Shown piece by piece: positions 22,976-33,942 of a stretch of 64,000 nt of DNA; positions within the stretch are counted from its first letter, which is position 1; each line of letters begins with the position of its first letter. This DNA is from Anoplopoma fimbria. Its lineage: Eukaryota; Chordata; Actinopteri; Perciformes; Anoplopomatidae. Below the pieces are notes generated by a model. That model was given only the letters and a program-made list of their open reading frames with translations, did no database searches and had not been told where the DNA came from. The stretch lies in NCBI RefSeq assembly GCF_027596085.1, contig NC_072458.1:1112501-1176500 (forward strand), in the 5' to 3' direction. Made by a program: the position numbers and the translations under genes.

Positions 22976-22997
22976 AAAAAAAAAAAAAAAAAAAAAA
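22976..22997. repeat. Poly(A)22 tract
   Basis: 22 consecutive A. It could be the tail of an unrecognised plus-strand retroposed insert, but nothing upstream is identifiable as one. Confidence 0.9.
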
Positions 22998-24848
22998 GAG
23001 TCTGAAAAACTCACTAAATGCTTCCCTAAACTCAAATGAATGTTAATGTTGCTCTGTGTCTGCTTGCTGGTTATATTCTTATATTAATTACTTCCTTTTC
23101 AAATTGATCTTTGCCATGTAATCTTTCTTTTATAACAGCACTCCAAATGTTGTCATCAAAACCAGGGAATTACATCTACCTTCCTCTTTTTCTTTTGCCA
23201 CTCCTACACTATCGCCTCTTTCTTTTCTTCTACCATTCTCTCCTAGCACATCGCCCGCTGTGTGCCCGCCTCCTCTCCCGCTCTGTTTGTTAAACATCTT
23301 GGCTAATGAAGCAGTTTTCCCCCATTTTCTAAATACACTCATGATTAGCTTCCACACATACCTGCAGGCAACCAGCTCATGTGTTGTTGGCTCTGTCTTC
23401 CACTGTTTAAATAAATCTGTTGACAATTTTAATAACTGTTTAACAGCCAAAGATATATAACTCATCGTTCATTTGCTCTGAGTCAGAGGGGGAAGTCAGG
23501 GAAATACCTTCAGTGGTGCAATGCTACAGAAAAGGATGCTTTGACCGAGAAGTAAATATATAATAAAGTCAATTTACAGTATTTCATGAAGACGTTGTTC
23601 TTATAACAAACACGTTATGCCACTCCGTGACTGACTTCACTGTTGCTAAGCTTATCTAACTGGTCTCTTTAGTCTTGTTTGCTCCCAAACATATTGGGCA
23701 CCAATTAGACAACATAATTCAAACATTTTCTGACGGCCTGTGTGTACTGTAGTTCTCACTGTTGCCCCCCTGTCACTCCCCTGATTATTCACAGTCCTCC
23801 TCAAAATGAAACATCCACAAAGGCAAACCTCCCCTCTCTAGGCACACAGGCGAGTGACGAGGAAGTGTACACATTGAATCAGACTTGAGTCAACATCATT
23901 ACTGTGTGCCGCTCCTCTCTGGAGTGGAGTGAAAGCTGATGGCTTTGATCCCAAGGTCTACAGTATGGACCCCCTCTTCCTCCCACCCTCACCAACCGTC
24001 ACATTTTGGTAATGAGACGTCTTGGTCAAAAGGAGAGTAAACATTCAGATTAACACAAACACATGTGCAAGATGTAGATATATATATTCATGAAATCTCT
24101 CCCTACTGTCAAATCAAAAATGGCAGAAGTGCTTTATGTCTCTGTTATTTTTTACTCTCAGAACATTGGGGAGTTATTCTAGCATGTTTTCTAACGTCTA
24201 ACCTCTCCCCTTTCAATTTAATATATCACTTTTTTCCCTTTATCAGTCTATCATAGTCCTCCTCTCACCATGACACTGACCTTCTGCCTGCTTTTCTCTC
24301 TCATCTCTTCTCCTCCCTGCCCTTTTATTCATACCATGTTCACTTCGCCTTTTTCAATGAAGAGAGTCCCTGGGGACAATATGTATTTCAATAGGGTTTA
24401 TGCAAAGCTATAAAGCCCTGTAGTTTATTTTTAAGTTTATATATGAGAGAATATGTGTTACACAGCTGAAATCCAAACACTTTTCAACAAACAGATGAAG
24501 TTAAAGTGAATATGATTCAGTGATTTGTTGTGGTGAGATATCGTTTGCCGATAATGCTCTATGAATTGTTCTAAAGGACCAAAACTTACTCTTTACCTGA
24601 ACATTTTTTATTTTTTTTTGCTTTGCTGGGTTGTACTCTACTGCATACATACCGTGATTGGGATGTGATTTGTTTCTTCCTACACCTTCCATTCCAGCTG
24701 AACCCTGTATGCTCCGATGAAAGTCCTTTAGACCGAAATCTAAAATCAAGTGTCCTCTGCATAGATTTAAGTTTGTGGATATCTATTCTACCAGTTTGAG
24801 CTTTGCTGGGCTGTAAACCATTTTTCTAATTGGATATAATGTAGAAAG
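22998..24848. other. Unannotated stretch
   Basis: Pyrimidine-rich sequence at 23180-23260 and 24230-24330. No exon can be supported; the 111-codon minus-strand frame at 23130-23465 has no domain. Confidence 0.45.
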
Positions 24849-24929
24849 TATGGCTGCAAATGATAATTTTAATTGTGGATGAAACCATCAATTATTTTGG
24901 GTTAATTGATAAATGATTTAGTCTATTAG
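24849..24929 (+). repeat. Diverged copy of the teleost GGGCTGCAACTAACGATTAT repeat
   Basis: TATGGCTGCAAATGATAATT, then a CCATCAATTATTTTGGGTTA segment, TTGATAAATGATTTAGTCTA. The order and spacing match a ubiquitous fish repeat rich in TCGATTAATCGATT-like words, with many substitutions. The class is not known to me with certainty. Confidence 0.65.
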
Positions 24930-24965
24930 TGTCATCTTTAAAGTAGACATTTTTTGTCAACGATG

Positions 24966-25105
24966 GCTTAACAACTCTAGGAATCTACAGCTATGCTAGC
25001 CATTCTGTGACACGAGTAACAAACTGTGGGGCTTTGATCTAAATGCTAACTTCAGCACGCTAACACGTTGATGTTTAGCAGGTATACTGTTAGTGAGAAA
25101 ATGAT
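24966..25105 (+). repeat. Unclassified teleost repeat, GTACAGCTGAGGCTGATG family, 5' portion (copy 3)
   Basis: Contains CTACAGCTATGCTAGCCATT, GGGGCTTTGATCTAAATGCT, AACTTCAGCACGCTAACACG and TTGATGTTTAGCAGGTATAC. This is the upstream half of the family represented at 5198, 11290 and 55825, in the same orientation. The rest of the family sequence is missing; a LINE tail begins 40 bases downstream. Confidence 0.7.
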
Positions 25106-25142
25106 GTATGAAGAGTGTTTTACCCCGCTTTGCTACAACTTT

Positions 25143-25190
25143 ACATACATTACAGTCATTTAGCAGACGCTTGTATCCCAAGCGACTATA
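25143..25190 (-). mobile_element. LINE 3'-tail fragment
   Basis: Plus-strand CATACATTACAGTCATTTAG, then AGACGCTTGTATCCCAAGCG. This is a diverged copy of the tail at 17447 and 28632, in the same orientation. Confidence 0.7.
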
Positions 25191-26444
25191 CTAAAAGGTA
25201 TTCTTATAACGTTCTCAATTAGCTAAAAATGTTTTGCGTCGAACAGTGCTGAAGTTGTTAGGTGCCAAAAGTGGCCCCTGAATCCTGACACTGGACAAAC
25301 TGGAACCAAGAAAGTTTGACATTTGTTTTTGATAAATTACTTAAAGAGCAACTCAACACTGTGGATTAACTTTTGCCCTTGCTTAATTAATGTAAGTGTA
25401 CTAAATAGTCAGTCAGTATACTTTGACATCCCTTTTGGGTGTGGTTGCAGGTGGCACATAAGTGTTGATTTGCATAAATATATACATGGCCTTATACAGA
25501 TCAATAGATGTCTTCCTCAACAGATTTCAAGATCAATATTCATTAGTAGTTTATAGGTCTTGAAAGCATGCTAAAATCACATGTCTGCAATCATAAACTC
25601 TGCACCAGTGTCTGCGTGATACCCCAGTACAACAGAGAGACCTGAGCTTGTTTTAAAAGCGTGTGAAAGCACCCGTAGGCAGTTTTATTGGACAAAACAA
25701 CAATATCCCGTGGGTTCCTGATGTGATCAACTTCATTCACTTATCAGGTTATCCATTTCATCCAGCTAATGTGCTTTACTGGGGAAGTCTGTGATGAAAT
25801 CAGGATTATGTTGGCAACGAGGGGAAACTTAAACACTTCTTGTTCCCTCAATTGGAAACATGCAGGAATCTACCCTGGACATGACTCATTCTATTTGGGA
25901 GTAACTTATGCTCTTTTTACATGCAACTAGTGAGAGTCAGCGATGTGTCATACATACAGTAGAGTTTGTGTGCAGACTTGTACATAAGACATCAGGACTT
26001 ATCGAAAAGTAAGTGCAAGTTAATAATTTAACTCTGTCATGCTTTTCCCTACAGAGCATAATAACACTTTTTTGCACTTGAATCCATCATGTTATAATAA
26101 TGCTTGTTCTACACTAAACCAGGTAAAACTACCCTCAATATCTTGTGCAATAAAGGAAGTTGCATTGCCTGCAGGCTAGAGATGCCAGGCTGCTCTGTAT
26201 CCAAGGGCTGCTCACCCACTTTTTCCCCTCCCCCTCCACTTTGCCCCCTTCTATTCCACTCTGCCGTTCTGAAATTTCACTCTACCATAATCCAATCAGA
26301 CTCTTTTGACAGTTAAATTGAGTCTCAGTGGGGGCTTATTGGACGAAAGAGTAGGGAAATGAGAGGAAGGAGCAATAGTCATCCCGCCACTTTTGTCTTG
26401 ACGCTTCCTCTTGTTTTTGTAATGATACATCGGCAGAGAGAATA
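25191..26444. other. Unannotated stretch
   Basis: No recognised repeat or exon. A short pyrimidine tract lies near 26220-26250. Confidence 0.45.
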
Positions 26445-26530
26445 GTGTGTGTGCCTGTGTGTGTGTCTGTGTTCACTGGCATTGGTGCACGTGGGTGTGT
26501 GTGTGTCGTGCGCGTGTAGTGTGTGTGTGA
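26445..26530. repeat. Imperfect TG/CG alternating purine-pyrimidine tract
   Basis: Interrupted TG runs joined by GTGCACGTGGG and CGTGCGCGTG. The alternating pattern is Z-DNA-prone. This is probably an old decaying TG microsatellite. Confidence 0.8.
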
Positions 26531-27020
26531 AAGGCATGCCTCCAGCGCAGTGCAATGACAGGCAGCCTAATGAAAAGCTGGGTTCTGATTGACTGGCTGA
26601 CAAAGCGGCCCACTGCATAATTATGTCTTGAATAATAGATGCCCATACTTACACTTCCATGACCGCGCTAGCCTAGCCAACTCAGTCTCTGCATCAGCCT
26701 TGCTTGGTCATTTCCAGGCATGCTCCACATACACAGATTGCACGCATTTCCATATCAGCGATGTTCCCAAATCCATTGGTCATGCACGACCGATAATAGG
26801 GCGCACGTGTTGCATTATTAGTTTTATAATCTGAGAGCATGAAAACTATGTACTGTCGTTGTGCTAGTTCGTACCCACGTCAATCACACTTGCCCCAAGC
26901 CAAAACCCAATCTCTAGCAGCACATCCCTAATAGCAGCAGCTTGCAGTGTCAGCTACAGCTTGACAACTAGCTCTAATTTCATTAGCTCCTGCCACAAGC
27001 TGCCCTAAATGCATCTCGGA
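26531..27020. promoter_or_regulatory. Candidate conserved non-coding elements
   Basis: Two dense repeat-free patches. The first, about 26540-26640, has GCATAATTATGTCTTGAATA. The second, about 26900-27020, has GCTCTAATTTCATTAGCTCC. Both contain TAATT-type cores typical of homeodomain-bound enhancers. No proof of conservation was possible. Confidence 0.25.
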
Positions 27021-27415
27021 GCAGTGTTATAGAACGCCCTCGACGGAGTTCTCTGTTCAGTTACATGCCAAAGCTATATAGTCACAGGTATTTCACTTGC
27101 CTACACGTCCCCTTTATGTTCCCACTTACTGTAGTCTGACCTTATTATTGGGTGCTCGTTATTGATCTTGCGATCTATGCATTATTACTGCTTGACCTGA
27201 GCAAGGCTTTTTTAATAAGGTCAACTCCCTTGAAGGCTACATTGGCATTCAAATAGAAGTACCATCAAGATTTAAACCTGCTTTATTTGATTTTTTGGCC
27301 ACCTGGGATGTGCAACAAGCTGCAGACAACATCATCATGTAGTTAAGTTGATATAGTGAGCATGCTAGCAGAGAGTTTTGCTCTGTTTAGGGCTCCAAGC
27401 TTAATCCGCTGTGTA
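27021..27415. other. Unannotated stretch
   Basis: No recognised repeat or exon. Confidence 0.45.
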
Positions 27416-27486
27416 TCCCAGCTAGTCACCAACTTTGTCTTGCTGTGAAGCAACAGCACTAACCATTGCCCCACTCTGCTGCCCCC
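27416..27486 (-). mobile_element. DANA-like tRNA-derived SINE, 5' head fragment
   Basis: On the minus strand it reads GGGGGCAGCAGAGTGGGGCA, ATGGTTAGTGCTGTTGCTTC and ACAGCAAGACAAAG. This matches the well-known fish SINE head (a GGCGCAGTGG box A region, GTGCTGTCGCCTCACAGCAA). The box B region is degraded and the SINE body is missing. The copy is old and cannot be an active tRNA-like promoter. Confidence 0.65.
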
Positions 27487-28199
27487 TTTAAATGGAATTT
27501 CATATTTTGAAGACTTATCAAACATATATTTGAAGGTTTTTTTAGGTAGGACTTTATTTGAGGTGCTCTTTGGATAAGGACACATGTAAACAATTGATTA
27601 ATTATGATTAATTCTAAAAGTATCTTAATTGTTTAAAATTGAGTTCCTAGGGGTTTTTTCTTGGGATTTTTTAATGTAATAAATTATTGAAAGTAGACAA
27701 AACATGTTACCTCACCTTAGTATAGTATAATGCTAATTTGTCAAGTTGGATTGGTCAGAATGTACGCAGTCAATTCAGCACATTTAAAATGTTCTAAAAT
27801 ACAGTTGAAAATGTAGAAAGATCTATGGAGGCTGGCCAACCATTCTACAGCAGGACGACCAATCAGCCAGTTAACACCCACTTTTCCAGACGGCTAATCC
27901 ACCCCTGCTGGCATTGCAGAACTATACAATATACTTTTCAAAACAAGCAGACCTAAGTTCAGGTGGATATAGTCATTGTTATGTGCTTGTTATGTGTTAT
28001 GTGCGGTCTCAGTCCATTCACTTTGCCCTGTCCAATCCTGTCATAGCCCTTGTGATTAGCAGCTAACCAACTCAGTGCCACATACTCCACTCCCAACTAA
28101 AGTTGTCGACGTGTTCATGATGTGACTCAAGGTGATAAAACAGGCTTCAATGCTTGAAGGCAATGCTGAATTAATGCACAAGTCAAACACCTTTAATAG
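27487..28199. other. Unannotated stretch
   Basis: AT-rich with no recognised feature. A short TTATGTG duplication lies near 27979-28000. Confidence 0.45.
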
Positions 28200-28370
28200 G
28201 GCCAAATCTAGGAGGGAACCTCAGTTGAATCTATGCGGGCTTCTCTGTATTAAAAATGCCTGGCAGTCATATCTTGCATTAATTTTCCTGTCAAATCATG
28301 TAATTACCTCCAAGAGGGTTGCTCCTGCTCCTTCCTGTCTCTGCAACTTTCATCATTTCAGTGAAAGGTT
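28200..28370. promoter_or_regulatory. Candidate conserved non-coding element
   Basis: Repeat-free sequence with TTGCATTAATTTTCCTGTC and ATCATGTAATTACCTCC, two AT-rich homeodomain-type cores within 40 bases. An inference from motif content only. Confidence 0.25.
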
Positions 28371-28631
28371 CGAGCTCTTGTTCAAATAAACCAAAAAACG
28401 TCACTTTCCACTGCCACTAAGTTTACCAGTTCCAGTTTTAGTGAAGAGCTTAGTCTGCATATCTTAACCCTTGGAACTCTAGTCCAGTTTTACTTCCCTT
28501 CCCACAACCAAATCAAGTATTGGGCTTAAGCTTTCCACTCCAAAAAAGGCGGCCCCTTAGAAATTATATATATTTTTTTCTTTAGAAACCTTTCAGCATA
28601 ACAACCAACCATTTAGCTTACTGTCAAGAAA

Positions 28632-28903
28632 CATTACATTACATTACAGTCATTTGGCAGACGCTTTTATCCAAAGGTATTCAAGAGAACTACTAGTCAC
28701 CAGAAGTCATAAGTGCATCTCCTTTCTTAAATAGCATCTAAAAGCATAAACCAGAGCAAAAGTATAGTGCAGAAGCAAATTACTACGAAGACAACAAGTG
28801 CAACAAACTAATATGAATACAATAAGTGCAACAAACTAATACGAATGCAATAAGTGCAACAAAATACAATAAGTGCAACAAACTAATACGAATGCAATAA
28901 GTG
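28632..28903 (-). repeat. LINE 3' UTR with degenerate ~28-bp tandem units
   Basis: Plus-strand words AATACGAATGCAATAAGTGC and AACAAACT alternate about four times between 28797 and 28903. One unit is shortened near 28860. A diverged version recurs at 48757-48872. The UTR ends in CATTACATTACATTACAG. Confidence 0.8.
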
Positions 28904-29761
28904 CTACGAGGAAGGCTCAGGGTAGTGCTTCTTGAAGAGGTGAGTTTTCAGCCTGCGCCTAAAGATGGGCAGCGACTCTGCTGTCCTGACGTCAGTGGGG
29001 AGTTCATTCCACCACTGAGGGGCCAGGACAGAAAAAAGCTGTGACCGGGTGGATCGCCCGCAGGGACCTCTGAGCGACGGGGCAACCAATCGCCCCGAGG
29101 CAGCAGAGCGAAGTGGTCGGGCGGGGGTGTAGGGCTTGACCAAGGCCTGGAGATAGGAAGGAGCTGTTCCTTTCACTGCCCTGTAGGCTAGCACCAGAGT
29201 CTTAAACTGGATGCAAGCTCTTACAGGGAGCCAGTGTAGAGAACGGAGAAGGGAAGTTGTGTGGGAGAACTTGGGGTGATTGAACACCAGACGTGCTGCA
29301 GCTTTCTGGACAAGCTCCAGAGGTCTGATGGCCGACGCCGGGGCTCCAGCAAGTAGTGAGTTGCAGTAGTCCAGGCGGGAGATGACCAGAGCCTGGATGA
29401 GCACCTGCGCCGTCTCCTCAGTGAGGAAGGGGCGAATCCTCCTGATGTTGTAGAGGAGGAATCTGCAGGAGCGTGTGACCGATGCAATGTTTGCTGAGAA
29501 CGACAGTTGGTCGTCCAGGGTCACACCCAGATTCCTCACAGTCCGAGTTGGCGTCACCACGGCATCATCAATGGTGATGGACAGGTCTCGGTGCGGGCAA
29601 CCCTTCCCCGGGAGGAACAGTAGCTCGGTTTTGTCCAGGTTGAGCTTCAGGTGGTGTGTCGCCATCCACGTCGAGATGTCAGCCAAGCACGCAGCAATGC
29701 GTGCCTCCACTTGGGTGTCACCGGGGGGAAATGACAAGACCAGCTGGGTGTCATCGGCATA
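28904..29761 (-). pseudogene. C-terminal part of LINE reverse transcriptase, 285 codons, open but truncated
   Basis: In full elements this protein copies LINE RNA into DNA at a nicked target. Here the frame opens at the YADDTQLV motif holding two of the three catalytic aspartates. It continues HHLKLNLDKTELLFLPGK (the palm-to-thumb stretch), VRNLGVTLDDQLSF, LVISRLDYCNSLLAG, LVQKAAARLV, LRSLHWLPVRACIQF, LAPQWWNELPTDVR and ends FRRRLKTHLFKKHYPEPSS. These are the standard landmarks of the RT thumb and C-terminal region in CR1/L2/Rex1 LINEs. The endonuclease domain and the fingers and first palm motif are missing. There is no internal stop or frameshift in 285 codons, so the insertion is fairly young. 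A real start codon is not expected because the 5' end is truncated. Confidence 0.9.
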
Positions 29762-29779
29762 GCAATGGTAAGAAATATT

Positions 29780-30070
29780 CTTTACTTCAGAGTTAAAATA
29801 TGCTCAGAATGGCTGTCTTTTAGCATCTTAACTGAACATAATTGAAATATTTTTCCTATTAAATACTAAATCTATCAGCAGCCAACTTGACAGCAAAGTA
29901 AGTATAATATATGATTGAAAGATTTACCTGAATGTGGATCCTCTGTATTTTTTTTCTTTTTTTGAATAGCCGTCATAAAACTGGAACTATGGGAAGTTAA
30001 GTCAACAAGTTTCCAACTACATGTAGCGGCTTTAGGATACATTTTTTACATCCAAAAACCTTTGAATTAA
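29780..30070. other. Unannotated stretch between two LINE remnants
   Basis: AT-rich, with T runs near 29950-29965. No exon or repeat recognised. Confidence 0.45.
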
Positions 30071-30167
30071 TGTGTGTAAATGGTGAATGTTGACTTTAGT
30101 GTACAGCACTTTGAGAGGTGGGAAGACTAAAAATAAGCTATATAAACTCAGGTCCATGAACCTATAC
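30071..30167 (+). mobile_element. L2-type LINE 3'-tail fragment
   Basis: TGTGTGTAAATGGTGAATGT, then GTACAGCACTTTGAGAGGTG, then AATAAGCTATATAAACTCAG. This follows the fish L2/CR1 3' end order (GTAAAGCGCTTTGAGTGG...AAAGCGCTATATAAATG) with several changes. It is on the opposite strand from the adjacent LINE and is a separate, older insertion. Confidence 0.7.
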
Positions 30168-31579
30168 CAAGCGAGTTAAAGTGTTGAAAACATTACATAT
30201 ATTTAAGGAAAAGAGAAAACATTTAATAAAACCAAAAATGATTCGACAGAAACCTCTGGCACCGCACCGCACCAGCCTCCCACCCTTGCCGACTGCTTGC
30301 GCTTCACTGACCTGTATCAAGCAATGCAATCGCAACAGAGACAAGCAAGCTAATCAGAGAACAAAACGTCTTCATTCAAACAGAAACACTCAGCCGAGTG
30401 AAGAAGTGATCACGATGCCTAACACTGCTGCTTTGTAATTTGCCGAGGAATAAGGCTGTTTTTTCGAAATGTCTTGCAGCACCCTTTGTTCACTCGAAGT
30501 GCAGCTCTCCATTGCTGAGGAGTTGGAGATATGAGTAGGTGGGAGAACGAGACAGGGATTGTTTTGATCTGTCTCACAGTGGAGTCTGGGGAGTGACTTT
30601 TGAAGGTTAGAAGTTTGAGCACATGGCAAAGTAATTGTTGAGTCACTGGCATGCATCATTAACCTTTTCAACCTGATAGAGATATATTATCATAGTGTGC
30701 TAAAGGGCAGTTAAAATCGTACTCCTTGGTGGGAGTTTTATTTATTTATTTCTCGTCTTCCCTCTGGATGTTGGCCCTCTGTCCCTGGCCTAGTGTCACC
30801 CTTGTTATTGCAGAGACGCGATACCAAGTGGCTTGTTTATCCTGGTGTGGTTGGCTACTCATGGGTGACTAAATGCCAGATGCGAGTGTAATTAGGACTG
30901 AATACAAACCCGATTACTCACCACTATATGATTATTCCTGTATGCTTCCCCTTGATGGAAGGGGGAGGCGCTCATGTGCTCACGAGTGCATATCCGTCCT
31001 CACAGACTTGGTTGAATGAAGAGCGAAAGGAGCGTCTTTCACTTTATCTTTTGTTTGAACTCTGTCGTTTTTGTTTACACAGTGCGTTTGCGTGAGTATA
31101 CATCAGTCTGACAAAGTGTCTCTGTGCGTGTGGATGAAAGACCCGGTAAGACAAATAGAAAGAAATAGACAGATAGTGAATAAGAAAATGAAGTTACTCA
31201 TGTCTCCCCGTTTGCTCGCATTTGTTTGTCTCTTTTCTGTCTGTATGTAGCCCTCACAGCAGGCGGAGCACATTAGTGACATTTTTTGGTGATGGAGAAG
31301 ACAGGAAAGGCGAGATAATGTGCAACATTTGCATAATAGTTTCCCACAACTTGGCTCAAAGGTCTCTCTAAATCTTCGCTGTGTGACACAATGTTATTAG
31401 TCCTAAGGCCTTTTTCAGGTCTGCCTGATGAACAGTATCAGGTCAGGCACCTGTGATGAATGTACCCTACTTTGAGCGGCCTCTGCACTTTCTTTTTCTT
31501 TTTCTTTTATACATTTACCATGACTGTTCCATCTGGTTGCCTAAATAAAGTCTGCCTAATTATGTTTGTTTGAATTTAA
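30168..31579. other. Unannotated stretch
   Basis: No recognised repeat or exon. Mixed composition with possible unresolved regulatory DNA near 30770-30990. Confidence 0.4.
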
Positions 31580-31740
31580 GTTATATTGGCCAAGGAAGTG
31601 CATCTACCAGCACTGTAATTCACTACCTGCAGACTCCATTTCCCAGGGCACATTCAAAACTGAACTCACTGGCAACGAATCAGCAGGAGATAAATCAACT
31701 GGTTTCACTGTCACCATGGTAACAATGCAACATAATTAGC
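31580..31740. promoter_or_regulatory. Candidate conserved non-coding element
   Basis: Repeat-free block with CACTGTAATTCACTACCTGC, GCAACGAATCAGCAGGAG and ACTGTCACCATGGTAACAAT. GTCACCATGGTAAC contains the near-palindrome GTNACCATGGTNAC, of the kind bound by RFX factors (GTTRCCATGGYAAC, recalled). The RFX-type match is the best individual motif in the window, but unproven. Confidence 0.35.
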
Positions 31741-32490
31741 TTTCCTCTTTTCAATACTCCAAGGTATTAATACAACTAAATGAAATATGTGAATGAATAC
31801 TCTTTGTCCCATCAATATGTAAATATATAGAGGTCCCTATAGGGCTGGGGAGTTTGGGAGAGTTTGCTTTATGCTTATTAACACTGGGAGGGCTTTATGA
31901 TAGATTTAACTTTTCACTTTTCCTTTTTGACGCAAACATGCACACCCACACATACACAGCTTCCTCATATTCAGAGAGTAACATGTTGTTCCAAAACAAA
32001 TACATGTACTTGTCAAGAATTTTGGGCCCTTTCCGAGCATTGTATCAAGCTGAAGATAAACAAGAACAGTCAGAGTTGGCGCACAGAGTGTAACTGCCTT
32101 AAGTGAAGCGGGCCTATGTTTGTTTTTCTTGCCTCCTAATCATATAATTAAAGCTGTTCCAACTTTCTAAACGTTGAATTACACCTAGGATTTGTTGTTG
32201 CAGATATACACATACTGCACATGTTTACACAACACAAACTGTGATCACACCATAATGCGGATAAGCCGGGAGCAATTTCTGAAAACAGGTTTTGATTGTG
32301 CTAATTGAACGTATTAAGATGCCAATTTTCACACACCAGTGTGAAAATTGAGCCCATCATACTGTAGCAACAGATGTACTAAAGAGGGTATGGAAAAAAT
32401 GTTCACTGTGACCCCTGTATTGACACAGAGAGCTTTCTCCCTTAGGGACGAAAATCAATGATGCAAGAAAATCCACAGAGATTTCTCTAT

Positions 32491-32493
<3 letters not shown>
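31741..32493. other. Unannotated stretch
   Basis: Contains a short inverted repeat, CCAATTTTCACACACCAG facing TGTGAAAATTG, at about 32322-32350. No exon recognised. Confidence 0.45.

Positions 32494-32555
<62 letters not shown>
32494..32555. repeat. (GT)31 microsatellite
   Basis: A perfect GT array of about 62 bp. Confidence 0.98.
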
Positions 32556-32556
<1 letters not shown>

Positions 32557-33265
32557 CCCACATTGGACGTCATGTCCCTTAAGGAGCTTCAGCCTTATGC
32601 CACTTCGACTGGAGCAAGAAGGCATGACACGCAAGAACACACATTGATGCATACGAATGTTTCAGCGCATGCACCAACAATGGGTGTAACTTGTGTGTGT
32701 GCAGGCAAGTCACGGGATAAGGTCAAGAGGGTGGTGGCAGAGCGGTACCCGGCATGGAGCATGCAGTGCCACATTACTTTAACCTTATGAGAGGTGAAAA
32801 GGTGAATTGGGAGCGGATAGTTTTTACCATCTTATGTCGGAGAGTGGATGCGAGGGTTACCTGGGGGGGACGGAGTCAAAAAGTCAAAAAGAAAGTATTG
32901 AAAAAGGTGTTGTTTTCTTTTCCTCCACATTTTCCTACTGGGAACAAAAACATATTGCAGGATGTGAATATTCAGATGTGAAAGAGTTTACAGAGGAATG
33001 AGAACTCTACTGGGAGACAGAGTTGTTATAATGTGTACAAGTATAAGGTAGCTGAGCGACCACAATGTAGTTTACTCTGCTCAGAGAACAAAGAACCAGC
33101 CGAGGGTTTTTCCTCTCTGCTCACTAAAAGGCTTTGACTTCCTTTTATTCAGTGCCGTAGTCATCCAGTGCTCTCACACAACATGCTGTGTTTCCTTTGG
33201 CAAGTGGAGCTATGTGTATGTTTTCTCCATGTGTGGGCTGTGATCAGGTGCACTGTGGCCAAGAT

Positions 33266-33266
<1 letters not shown>
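32556..33266. other. Unannotated stretch between TG arrays
   Basis: No recognised repeat. Overlapping plus-strand frames of 64-110 codons have no domain and partly derive from the microsatellite. Confidence 0.45.

Positions 33267-33321
<55 letters not shown>
33267..33321. repeat. (GT)27 microsatellite
   Basis: A perfect GT array of 55 bp. Confidence 0.98.
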
Positions 33322-33324
<3 letters not shown>

Positions 33325-33397
33325 CCATGTGTGTTTATGTGTCCATGTTCCTGTGGTGCACGCTGGCACCGGCTTAAACAGGTGGGTGTTACAGTGT

Positions 33398-33402
<5 letters not shown>

Positions 33403-33474
<72 letters not shown>
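33403..33474. repeat. (TG)36 microsatellite
   Basis: A perfect TG array of 72 bp with imperfect extensions from 33394 and to 33482. It lies 81 bp from the preceding array. Confidence 0.98.
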
Positions 33475-33479
<5 letters not shown>

Positions 33480-33942
33480 GCGTCAGAGGAAGGGAGATCA
33501 ATCTGCCATTCCCTCTTTCATTGTCTAATGTTAGAGCCAGTTACTATTCCACTAATTCATTCGTTACAACAAAATCTGAGGAATATGACATCTAACAAAT
33601 AAATCAAACAAAAAAGAAAAAAGTATTGGCATTAACATATTTTCCAAAAAGGAACATATTTAGCTAGAATTATGTATTAGTAATAGCAAGATGAGCACGT
33701 AGTGACTGCCATGGTCATTTATAAGCTAGCAGTGGCTCTATAGGGATGTAACATTGCAGTTGGCTTTGTCTATACCAGCCAGCTGTTGAGCTATAAATGG
33801 AAAATACCATTCATCATAAAAGTTTATCCACTCTCGCTATTTAAATTGGTATCCTTACCATATGGGTCTGTTGAAAGAGGTCAGTGCAGCTTATACCGAG
33901 TCCTGTGAGTGCATTGGAAATAATGTAACATTTGTATCACAC
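33475..33942. other. Unannotated stretch
   Basis: No recognised feature. Confidence 0.45.

Larger units (their letters stand above)
28632..29769 (-). mobile_element. 5'-truncated L2/Rex1-type (CR1-group) non-LTR retrotransposon
   Basis: The minus-strand element starts inside the reverse transcriptase at the catalytic YADD motif (29761-29750), runs to a stop at 28904 and continues into a 3' UTR ending in the CATTACATTACATTACAG tail (plus-strand reading) at 28632. Right of about 29770 the sequence turns abruptly AT-rich and loses coding features, a typical 5' truncation. AAGAAACATT (28626-28635) and AAGAAATATT (29770-29779) border it and may be a target-site duplication with one change. The GC-rich body contrasts with the AT-rich surroundings. 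The clade call (L2 or Rex1) rests on residue patterns recalled from fish LINEs. Confidence 0.88.

Noticed and set aside
22976..22997. Poly-A tract as tail of a processed pseudogene
   Set aside because: The upstream several hundred bases contain no recognisable mRNA-like reading frame or target duplication.
28797..28911. Regularly spaced repeats as a CRISPR-like array
   Set aside because: The units are contiguous degenerate tandem repeats in a LINE 3' UTR without unique spacers, in a eukaryotic context.
29475..29762. Plus-strand frame opposite the LINE
   Set aside because: Shadow of the GC-rich reverse transcriptase frame on the other strand. The plus-strand translation has no RT features.
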